From: Comamonadaceae bacterium
GTDB taxonomy: Bacteria; Pseudomonadota; Gammaproteobacteria; Burkholderiales; Burkholderiaceae_C
Direction of reading: 5' to 3'
Length of the DNA: 52,458 nt
Assembly (NCBI GenBank): GCA_947453965.1
Contig: CANGIQ010000021.1
Span: 1 to 52,458, forward strand
Shown here: positions 46,552 through 52,458 of the stretch, one piece after another
Position numbering within the stretch: the first letter of the stretch is position 1
How the letters are laid out: every line of letters begins with the position of its first letter
The notes under the pieces: generated by a model
The model's input: the letters and a program-made list of their open reading frames with translations, nothing else
Told to the model about the DNA's origin: nothing
Database searches by the model: none
Made by a program: the position numbers and the translations under genes

Positions 46552-47259
46552 ATGCGCATGCAAGCCGCCATCGTCGACCTCGACGGCACGATGGTCGACA
46601 CCTTGGGCGACTTTGAGGTGGCCCTCAACCGCACCCTGGCCGATCTCGATTTGCCGCCCGTCACGCGCGCCTTGGTGGAACGCACGGTAGGCAAGGGCTC
46701 TGAGCATTTGATTCGTTCGGTGCTGACGCATCAGCTGGCCTTGCCCGACGTCAAAGGCTTGGCCAATGTGTGCGACGCACGCAGCGTGGACAACTTGTAC
46801 GAACCCGCTTGGTTGCGTTACCAACACCATTACTTGCGCATCAATGGCGAATTTGCCCAGGTCTACCCTGGTGTGATGGCCGGTTTGCAGCAGTTGCGCG
46901 ACGCGAGGGTACGTTTGGCTTGCTTGACCAACAAGCCCTTGTCGTTTGCCCAACCCCTCCTGGCAGCCAAAGGTTTGGACGGATTTTTCAGCCATGTGTT
47001 TGGCGGTGACAGCTTTGCGCGCAAAAAGCCCGACCCCTTGCCCTTGCTCAAAACCTGCGAAGCGCTGGGCACCATGCCCACGCAGACATTGATGGTGGGC
47101 GACTCCAGCAACGATGCCCAAGCGGCCCGCGCCGCAGGTTGCCCCGTGGTGCTGGTGCGTTATGGCTACAACCATGGCGAGCCCGTGGATGGGGTGGATG
47201 CAGATGGTCATCTGGACACACTGGCGCATCTCCAAGACTGGCTTGTTGCGCGAGGCTGA
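46552..47259 (+). CDS. gph: Phosphoglycolate phosphatase
   Basis: Gph removes phosphate from 2-phosphoglycolate. The 235-residue HAD-family protein has the nucleophile motif VDLDGTMVDT (D9 and D11), a helical cap, the Lys in FARKKPDPLPLL, and the acidic motif MVGDSSNDAQAAR. ATG 46558 would also be possible. It shares its transcript with rpe. The trp leader promoter lies 20 bases after its stop. Confidence 0.93.
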   Translation: MRMQAAIVDLDGTMVDTLGDFEVALNRTLADLDLPPVTRALVERTVGKGSEHLIRSVLTHQLALPDVKGLANVCDARSVDNLYEPAWLRYQHHYLRINGEFAQVYPGVMAGLQQLRDARVRLACLTNKPLSFAQPLLAAKGLDGFFSHVFGGDSFARKKPDPLPLLKTCEALGTMPTQTLMVGDSSNDAQAARAAGCPVVLVRYGYNHGEPVDGVDADGHLDTLAHLQDWLVARG

Positions 47260-47279
47260 GCCAGCCCCCGGGCGTTTGC

Positions 47280-47285
47280 TAAACT
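47280..47285 (+). promoter_or_regulatory. -10-like element TAAACT, six bases before the trp leader peptide
   Basis: The sequence reads TAAACT-GGCCCT-ATG (ATG 47292), preceded by TGC as an extended -10. The hexamer matches four of six positions, including the second A and last T. It would start the trp mRNA at the leader peptide's own ATG. Confidence 0.45.
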
Positions 47286-47291
47286 GGCCCT

Positions 47292-47375
47292 ATGTTCATT
47301 CACCGCAGCACTGTCACAGGTTGTCACGACCGGGGAGCTTGGCCCTGGCGTCGCTGGTGTTCTGCGCTCGTCTAA
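47292..47375 (+). CDS. trpL: trp operon leader peptide
   Basis: A 27-residue ORF between gph and trpE reads M-F-I-H-R... and contains three Trp codons in six (W17-P-W19-R-R-W22), followed by five residues and TAA. This is the classic form of an attenuation leader upstream of tryptophan genes. There is no Shine-Dalgarno; TAAACT ends six bases before the ATG. Downstream, GCCAAGG (47410-47416) can pair either with CTTGGC (47338-47343), which overlaps the first Trp codon, or with CCTTGGC (47422-47428). Ribosome stalling could choose between the two. Confidence 0.75.
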   Translation: MFIHRSTVTGCHDRGAWPWRRWCSALV

Positions 47376-47409
47376 AGCACGCCTCGTTTTTGCGCAGGCC
47401 GTGCCCCGC

Positions 47410-47428
47410 GCCAAGGCTGCGCCTTGGC
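47410..47428 (+). promoter_or_regulatory. Attenuator-type stem in the trp leader
   Basis: GCCAAGG and CCTTGGC form a seven-base stem around CTGCG. The left arm can instead pair with CTTGGC in the leader peptide's Trp region; GTGCC (47401-47405) can also compete for GGCAC (47426-47430). A second stem GCCCC/GGGGC spans 47445-47463. No T-run follows either stem, so the stop mechanism is unclear; the only T-run is at 47386-47391. Confidence 0.45.
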
Positions 47429-47487
47429 ACTTGTCCGAATGAACGCCCCCACGCATGAGGGGCTGAGCTGTGGAGGCTCTACCTGTG

Positions 47488-48999
47488 ATGACCGAAACCG
47501 AATTCAAACAACTGGCCCAGCAGGGCTACAACCGCATTCCCTTGGTGGCGCAAGCCTTTGCCGATCTGGAAACCCCGCTCTCGCTGTACCTCAAACTCGC
47601 CCATGTGCAAAACAGCGGCGAGCGCAGCTTTTTGCTGGAGTCGGTGGTGGGCGGCGAGCGCTTTGGGCGCTATAGCTTCATTGGCTTGCCTGCGCGCACC
47701 TTGTTGCGCGCGAGTGGCTTTGGTGCCGCGGCCAAGACCGAGGTGGTGACCGATGGGGTGGTGGTTGAAACCCATGCGGGCAACCCGCTGGACTTTGTGG
47801 CTGCCTATCAGCAACGTTTCAAGGTAGCCTTGCTCGAAGGCATGCCGCGTTTTTGCGGTGGTTTGGCGGGCTACTTTGGGTACGACACCGTGCGCCACAT
47901 CGAGAAGAAGCTGGTCAACTCGTGCCCGCCCGACGATTTGGGCATGCCCGATATCTTGTTGCTGCAAACCGAAGAGTTGGCGGTGATTGACAACCTCTCG
48001 GGCAAGCTCTCGCTCATTGTGTATGCCGACCCTTCACAGCCCAATGCGTATGCACAAGCGCAGGCCCGCTTGGCCGAGTTGAAGCTGCGCCTCAAAGCGC
48101 CCGCGCAAGCGCCCTCGATTGCGCCTTGCGCCAGCCATCCCGCAGAGCGCAGCTTTGCCAAGGACGACTACTTGGCCGCCGTGTTGCGCGCCAAAGACCT
48201 GATTGCAGCGGGCGACTTCATGCAAGTGCAGGTGGGTCAGCGAATTCATAAAAAATTCACCGCCAGCCCGCTGTCTTTGTACCGCGCCTTGCGTGCGCTC
48301 AACCCCAGCCCCTATATGTATTACTACAACCTGGGTGACGCCTATGTGGTGGGGGCATCGCCTGAAATTTTGGTGCGTCAAGAGTCCACGCCCGAAGGGC
48401 AAAAAGTCACCATCCGCCCGCTGGCCGGCACGCGCCCACGCGGCGCCACGCCCGAGGCTGACAAAGCCGCCGAGGTGGAGTTGATCAACGACCCCAAGGA
48501 GCGTGCCGAGCATGTGATGCTGATCGACCTGGCGCGCAACGACATTGGCCGCATTGCCAAGATCGGCAGCGTGAAAGTGACCGAAGCTTTTGTCGTGGAG
48601 CGCTACAGCCACGTGATGCACATCGTGAGCAATGTGGAAGGCCTGTTGCTCGACGGCGCAGATGGCAAACCGCTGACCAGCATGGATGTGCTCAGAGCCA
48701 CCTTCCCAGCAGGCACCCTGACGGGCGCACCCAAGGTGCATGCGATGGAATTGATTGATCAGCTCGAACCCACCAAGCGCGGCCTGTACGGTGGCGCTTG
48801 CGGCTACTTGAGCTTTGCCGGTGACATGGATGTGGCGATTGCGATTCGCACCGGCATCATCAAAAACGACACGCTGTACGTGCAAGCCGCCGCCGGTGTG
48901 GTGGCCGATTCTGTACCTGAACTTGAATGGCGCGAAACCGAGCACAAGGCCCGCGCGCTGCTGCGTGCGAGCGAGTTGGTGGAAGAAGGCTTGGAGTGA
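47488..48999 (+). CDS. trpE: Anthranilate synthase component I
   Basis: TrpE makes anthranilate from chorismate, the first step to tryptophan. The 503-residue protein has the N-terminal feedback site with LLES at residues 49-52 ([10 protein letters not shown]), so inhibition by tryptophan is expected. Its catalytic core carries [38 protein letters not shown] and [21 protein letters not shown] precedes ATG 47488 by 11 bases; the upstream GTG at 47470 lies within that site. It precedes trpG by five bases. Confidence 0.97.
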   Translation: MTETEFKQLAQQGYNRIPLVAQAFADLETPLSLYLKLAHVQNSGERSFLLESVVGGERFGRYSFIGLPARTLLRASGFGAAAKTEVVTDGVVVETHAGNPLDFVAAYQQRFKVALLEGMPRFCGGLAGYFGYDTVRHIEKKLVNSCPPDDLGMPDILLLQTEELAVIDNLSGKLSLIVYADPSQPNAYAQAQARLAELKLRLKAPAQAPSIAPCASHPAERSFAKDDYLAAVLRAKDLIAAGDFMQVQVGQRIHKKFTASPLSLYRALRALNPSPYMYYYNLGDAYVVGASPEILVRQESTPEGQKVTIRPLAGTRPRGATPEADKAAEVELINDPKERAEHVMLIDLARNDIGRIAKIGSVKVTEAFVVERYSHVMHIVSNVEGLLLDGADGKPLTSMDVLRATFPAGTLTGAPKVHAMELIDQLEPTKRGLYGGACGYLSFAGDMDVAIAIRTGIIKNDTLYVQAAAGVVADSVPELEWRETEHKARALLRASELVEEGLE

Positions 49000-49004
49000 A
49001 CGAC

Positions 49005-49574
49005 ATGAAAAAAATCAAATTGCTCATGGTCGACAACTACGACAGCTTCACCTTCAACATCGTGCAGTACTTCGGTGAACTGGGTGCTGAGGTGGAGGTG
49101 TTTCGCAACGACGAAATCACGCTCGAAGGCATTGCTGCGCGCCAGCCTGACCGCTTGGTGATTTCGCCCGGGCCTTGCTCGCCCGCAGAAGCCGGGATTT
49201 CGGTGGCAGCAATTCAGCATTTCGCTGGCAAGCTACCGATTCTGGGCGTGTGCTTGGGCCATCAAAGCATTGGCGCCGCGTTTGGCGGCAAGATCATTCG
49301 CGCGCAAGAGTTGATGCACGGTAAAACCAGTGTGATTACCACCACGCAAGAGGGCGTGTTTGGCGGGTTGCCAGAAAAATTCACCGTCAACCGCTACCAC
49401 TCGCTGGCGATTGAGCGGGCTTCGTGCCCCGCCAGCCTCAAGGTCACGGCGTGGACCGATGACGGCGAGATCATGGGCGTGCGCCACACGGAGCTTGACA
49501 TTCAAGGCGTGCAGTTCCACCCCGAATCCATCCTCACCGAGCATGGCCATGCCATGTTGAAAAACTTTTTGTAA
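49005..49574 (+). CDS. trpG: Anthranilate synthase component II (glutamine amidotransferase)
   Basis: TrpG supplies ammonia from glutamine to TrpE. The 189-residue class I amidotransferase has the oxyanion region ISPGPCSP, the nucleophile Cys83 in [11 protein letters not shown] and the catalytic pair H172 and E174 in VQFHPES. ATG 49005 gives the conserved start [16 protein letters not shown]; the longer frame overlaps trpE. It might also serve folate synthesis (PabA role), which is frequent in such organisms; this cannot be read from sequence. Confidence 0.96.
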   Translation: MKKIKLLMVDNYDSFTFNIVQYFGELGAEVEVFRNDEITLEGIAARQPDRLVISPGPCSPAEAGISVAAIQHFAGKLPILGVCLGHQSIGAAFGGKIIRAQELMHGKTSVITTTQEGVFGGLPEKFTVNRYHSLAIERASCPASLKVTAWTDDGEIMGVRHTELDIQGVQFHPESILTEHGHAMLKNFL

Positions 49575-49583
49575 AGGCTTGCC

Positions 49584-50630
49584 ATGACTGCTATCCATGC
49601 CATTACCCCGCAGGAAGCGCTGCAACGTGTGATTGAGCACCGTGAAATTTTCCACGACGAAATGCTGCACATCATGCGACTCATCATGGCGGGTGAAATG
49701 TCACCTGTCTTGATGTCGGCTTTCATCACCGCGCTGCGTGTGAAGAAGGAAACGATTGGCGAAATCACCGCCGCCGCACAGGTGATGCGCGAGTTCTCCA
49801 CCAAGGTGACGGTAGCCGACACCACGCACCTGGTGGACATTGTGGGCACCGGTGGTGATGGCGCCCACACCTTCAACATCTCGACCTGCTCGATGTTTGT
49901 GGCTGCTGCTGCAGGCGCCAAAATCAGCAAGCATGGCAGCCGCAGCGTGAGCAGCAAAAGCGGCAGTGCCGATGTGCTGGAGAGTTTGGGCGTCAACATC
50001 AACCTCACACCCGAGCAAATTGCCAAGAGCATTGCCGAGGTGGGCATTGGCTTTATGTTTGCGCCTAACCACCACCCTGCGATGAAGAACGTGGCACCCG
50101 TGCGCAAAGAGCTGGGCGTGCGCACCATCTTCAACATCTTGGGGCCGCTGACCAACCCTGCGGGCGCGCCGAATATTTTGATGGGCGTGTTCCACCCTGA
50201 TTTGGTGGGCATCCAAGTGCGCGCTTTGCAGCGCTTGGGCGCCGATCACGCCATGGTGGTCTACGGTCGCGATGGTTTGGACGAGGTGTCTTTGGGTGCG
50301 GCCACTTTGGTGGGCGAGTTGAAAAACGGCGAAGTGCGTGAATACGAAATTCACCCCGAAGATTTTGGTTTTGCCATGAGCAGCACACGTGCCTTGCGGG
50401 TAGAAACACCCGAGCAATCACGCGCCATGCTGTTGGCGGTGCTCGATGGCCAAGCTGGCCCGGCGCGTGACATTGTGGTGTTCAACACCGCCGTGGCTTT
50501 GTATGCCGCCAATGTGGCCCATTCGATTGAGGACGGCATTGCACGCGCACGCGCTGCCTTGGACTCGGGCGCGGCCAAGGCCAAGTTGGACCATTTGGTG
50601 ACCGTTGCCCATCAGTTGACGGCAGCCTAA
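49584..50630 (+). CDS. trpD: Anthranilate phosphoribosyltransferase
   Basis: TrpD links anthranilate to phosphoribosyl pyrophosphate. The 348-residue enzyme has [17 protein letters not shown] (PRPP binding), [22 protein letters not shown], and [15 protein letters not shown]. It lies nine bases after trpG and 12 before trpC. Length is normal. Confidence 0.97.
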   Translation: MTAIHAITPQEALQRVIEHREIFHDEMLHIMRLIMAGEMSPVLMSAFITALRVKKETIGEITAAAQVMREFSTKVTVADTTHLVDIVGTGGDGAHTFNISTCSMFVAAAAGAKISKHGSRSVSSKSGSADVLESLGVNINLTPEQIAKSIAEVGIGFMFAPNHHPAMKNVAPVRKELGVRTIFNILGPLTNPAGAPNILMGVFHPDLVGIQVRALQRLGADHAMVVYGRDGLDEVSLGAATLVGELKNGEVREYEIHPEDFGFAMSSTRALRVETPEQSRAMLLAVLDGQAGPARDIVVFNTAVALYAANVAHSIEDGIARARAALDSGAAKAKLDHLVTVAHQLTAA

Positions 50631-50642
50631 AGAAAGAACCCC

Positions 50643-51434
50643 ATGTCAGACATTCTGAAAAAAATTGTCGAGGTCAAGCAGCAAGAGGTGGCCTCGGCCC
50701 TCAAGCGCAAGTCGCTCTCCGCCATGCGTGCCGATGCCGAAAGCCGTGTGCTCACACGCGACTTTGTGGGTGCGTTGCGTGCCAAGGTGGCGGCAGGTTT
50801 GCCAGCGGTGATTGCCGAGATCAAAAAAGCCAGCCCTTCCAAAGGCGTGATTCGCGAAGACTTCATTCCGGCCGACATTGCGCAAAGCTATGCCGAGCAT
50901 GGCGCTGCCTGCTTGTCGGTGTTGACCGACAAAGAGTTCTTCCAAGGTCAGGTGGATTACCTTAAGCAAGCCCGTGCGTCGTGTGACCTGCCGGTGTTGC
51001 GCAAGGATTTCATGATCGATCCGTACCAGGTGTACGAGGCGCGCGTGATGGGGGCCGATTGCATTTTGCTCATCGCTGCCTGCTTGGACGATGCGCAAAT
51101 GGCTGAACTCGAAGCCATTGCCCGCAGTCTGGACATGGCGGTGTTGGTGGAGGTGCACGATGCGCCCGAGTTGCAGCGTGCGCTCAAACTCAAGACGCCC
51201 TTGGTCGGCATCAACAACCGCAATTTGCGCACCTTCGAGGTGTCGCTCGACACCACGCTCGGCATGATCAAAGACGTGCCTGCAGACCGTTTGCTGGTGA
51301 CCGAGAGCGGCATTTTGCAGCGCAGCGATGTGCAGAAGATGCGCGACGCGCATGTCAACGCGTTCTTGGTGGGTGAGGCCTTCATGCGCGCGCCCGATCC
51401 AGGCGTGGCCTTGGCCGAACTGTTTTTCAATTGA
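50643..51434 (+). CDS. trpC: Indole-3-glycerol phosphate synthase
   Basis: TrpC closes the indole ring. The 263-residue TIM barrel has the N-terminal lysine motif [18 protein letters not shown], the [21 protein letters not shown] segment and [11 protein letters not shown]. It is not fused to TrpF, unlike E. coli. The ung gene follows with an overlap or an 17-base gap, depending on its start. Confidence 0.97.
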   Translation: MSDILKKIVEVKQQEVASALKRKSLSAMRADAESRVLTRDFVGALRAKVAAGLPAVIAEIKKASPSKGVIREDFIPADIAQSYAEHGAACLSVLTDKEFFQGQVDYLKQARASCDLPVLRKDFMIDPYQVYEARVMGADCILLIAACLDDAQMAELEAIARSLDMAVLVEVHDAPELQRALKLKTPLVGINNRNLRTFEVSLDTTLGMIKDVPADRLLVTESGILQRSDVQKMRDAHVNAFLVGEAFMRAPDPGVALAELFFN

Positions 51435-51451
51435 AGCGCCAGGTCGCAGCC

Positions 51452-52273
51452 ATGACCGGCGATTTGTTTGCCAATGCGCCTGATGTGGCGGTGAACTCCG
51501 CAGTGAACGCCACCGTTCCTCGGTTGACAGTATGGGCGCCACAAGATTGGCCGGTGCAGGCCGACTGGCAGCCGGCCTTGGCAGCGTTTTGGCGGAGCCC
51601 GCAGGGCGTGGCCTTGGCAAATTTTGTGCAAGCACGGCTGGCCTCAGGTGCGGTGGTCTACCCCCAGCATCCTTTGTGGGCCTTGCAGCTCACGCCCTTG
51701 TCGCAGGTGCGGGTGGTGATCTTGGGGCAAGACCCGTACCACGGCCCCCATCAAGCCCAAGGCTTGTCGTTTTCAGTAGCGCCCGGTGTGAAGATCCCGC
51801 CTTCCTTGCGCAATATCTTCAAAGAGTTACAGCGTGACCTGGGTCAAGCGATTCCGACGCATGGCTCGCTCGAACCCTGGGCCAAGCGCGGGGTGTTGTT
51901 GCTCAATACCTCGCTGACTGTGGAAGATGGCCAGCCAGCCAGCCATGCCAAGCGGGGTTGGGAGCAGCTCACCGATGCCTTGCTGGCCGAGGTGGCGCGC
52001 ACCTCGCCTGCGTGCGTGTACCTGTTGTGGGGCGCGCATGCCCAGGCCAAGGCGGAGATGATTGAGCGCGAAACGGCCGCGCAGCCTGCAGGTTCTTTCA
52101 TGGGTTTGCGCGACAGCCACCCCCAGCCGCGCGAGGCGCTGGTGCTCAAGGCCAACCACCCCTCACCGCTGTCTGCCTTGCGTCCCCCTCAACCCTTCAT
52201 TGGATGCGGCCATTTTTCGCACGCCAAACGTTGGTTGGCTGAAAAAAATCAGTCTTTTGAATGGGATTTATGA
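51452..52273 (+). CDS. ung: Uracil-DNA glycosylase
   Basis: Ung removes uracil from DNA. The 273-residue product has the water-activating motif GQDPYHG (D94) and the NHPSPLSALR/FIGCGHFS end with the catalytic His. The N-terminus is about 40 residues longer than in E. coli Ung. ATG 51452 is used because a TTG at 51431 overlaps the trpC stop and would add seven residues; either is possible. It looks like the last gene of the trp transcript, an association without obvious functional meaning. Confidence 0.95.
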   Translation: MTGDLFANAPDVAVNSAVNATVPRLTVWAPQDWPVQADWQPALAAFWRSPQGVALANFVQARLASGAVVYPQHPLWALQLTPLSQVRVVILGQDPYHGPHQAQGLSFSVAPGVKIPPSLRNIFKELQRDLGQAIPTHGSLEPWAKRGVLLLNTSLTVEDGQPASHAKRGWEQLTDALLAEVARTSPACVYLLWGAHAQAKAEMIERETAAQPAGSFMGLRDSHPQPREALVLKANHPSPLSALRPPQPFIGCGHFSHAKRWLAEKNQSFEWDL

Positions 52274-52315
52274 CGACTTGGGGTTGGGGTACTGGGGAAA
52301 CCCCGAAATTTCTGC

Positions 52316-52321
52316 TATAGT
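52316..52321 (+). promoter_or_regulatory. Probable -10 element (TATAGT) of the tRNA-Tyr gene
   Basis: TATAGT, a five-of-six match, ends 12 bases before the tRNA and would start a short 5' leader. A small GGGG-AAA-CCCC hairpin at 52294-52304 lies between it and ung. A -35 match was not found. Confidence 0.5.
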
Positions 52322-52333
52322 TTGCGGTTCGCC

Positions 52334-52419
52334 GGAGGGGTGCCCGAGTGGCTAAAGGGGGCAGACTGTAAATCTGTTGGCTTACGCCTACACTGGTTCG
52401 AATCCAGTCCCCTCCACCA
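52334..52419 (+). tRNA. tRNA-Tyr (anticodon GTA)
   Basis: The acceptor arm GGAGGGG (52334-52340) pairs with CCCCTCC (52409-52415), followed by A and an encoded CCA. The anticodon GTA is at 52368-52370 in the loop of a CAGA/TCTG stem. The T arm is CTGG-TTCGAAT-CCAG. A long variable arm makes it a class II tRNA, as expected for bacterial Tyr. In betaproteobacteria it usually leads a tRNA-Gly/tuf/tRNA-Trp cluster, which would lie beyond the window. Confidence 0.97.
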
Positions 52420-52458
52420 GCGAAACCAACAAGTAGATGCGCCGGTAGGCCTGCAACT

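Noticed and set aside
47376..47391. Intrinsic terminator of the trp attenuator at the T-run
   Set aside because: Only a five-base stem with a long loop (GGTGT with ACGCC) can be drawn before the T-run; too weak to call.
48090..48130. Inverted repeat in trpE (GCGCAAG...CTTGCGC)
   Set aside because: The arms are short with an indel, in a GC-rich variable linker, and there is no extra protein sequence compared with what the family tolerates.

Overview
The window looks like chromosomal core DNA of a betaproteobacterium, most likely a Comamonadaceae member such as Limnohabitans, Rhodoferax or Curvibacter. This is inferred from the gene families (proteobacterial GshA, HPr kinase beside PtsN, two-piece PntA, CWC protein) and from blocks typical of Burkholderiales: dapB-exbB-exbD-leuS-lptE-holA-proA-gshA, lptA-lptB-rpoN and rpe-gph-trpE-trpG-trpD-trpC. 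No insertion sequence, prophage, rRNA or CRISPR array was seen. Coding density is very high, and no gene-free stretch exceeds 300 bases; the longest are 8954-9231 and 47260-47487, and the second holds the trp leader.

Layout. 1-783: end of an unknown coiled-coil gene, a tiny ORF, a 32-base AT-rich palindrome and an Ala-rich exported protein. 787-2449 (minus): Nudix hydrolase and mnmA. 2551-7957: transhydrogenase genes pntAA-pntAB-pntB followed closely by an acyl-CoA ligase and mtnN. 7967-11518: corA, then hpf, ptsN, hprK and fur. 11603-19834: bamE, dapB, exbB, exbD, leuS, lptE, holA, proA. 19917-24044: glutathione genes gshA and gshB with the K+ transporter kup between them. 24201-30607 (minus): class II amidotransferase, MFS exporter, CWC protein, small membrane protein, malate synthase G and a TehA/SLAC1-type carrier. 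30662-35397: LysR regulator, YdjC-type deacetylase and ArnT-like transferase, converging on gtrB-gtrA. 35462-43343: argS, SPOR protein, dsbA, lptA-lptB-rpoN, rlmL, PIN protein. 43376-45803 (minus): pncC, pgpA, thiL, apaG. 45860-52273: rpe, gph, trp leader peptide, trpEGDC, ung. The window ends in tRNA-Tyr.

Most genes serve central metabolism (NADPH, glutathione, glyoxylate, tryptophan, lysine and proline synthesis), translation and envelope building (BamE, LptE, LptA, LptB). The accessory-looking part is 30.6-35.4 kb. Its GT2 transferase, flippase, YdjC deacetylase and GT39 transferase have the parts expected of an aminosugar modification of lipid A, as known in Francisella and Bordetella.

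Three observations stand out. (1) At least seven genes have a -10-like hexamer ending exactly six bases before the ATG and no Shine-Dalgarno sequence, which predicts leaderless mRNAs. (2) Two palindromic elements with 25- and 30-base arms and 26-27-base loops were found; one lies after gshB and the other is read in frame inside leuS. (3) trpE is preceded by an unreported-looking 27-residue leader peptide, W-P-W-R-R-W, which itself appears leaderless.
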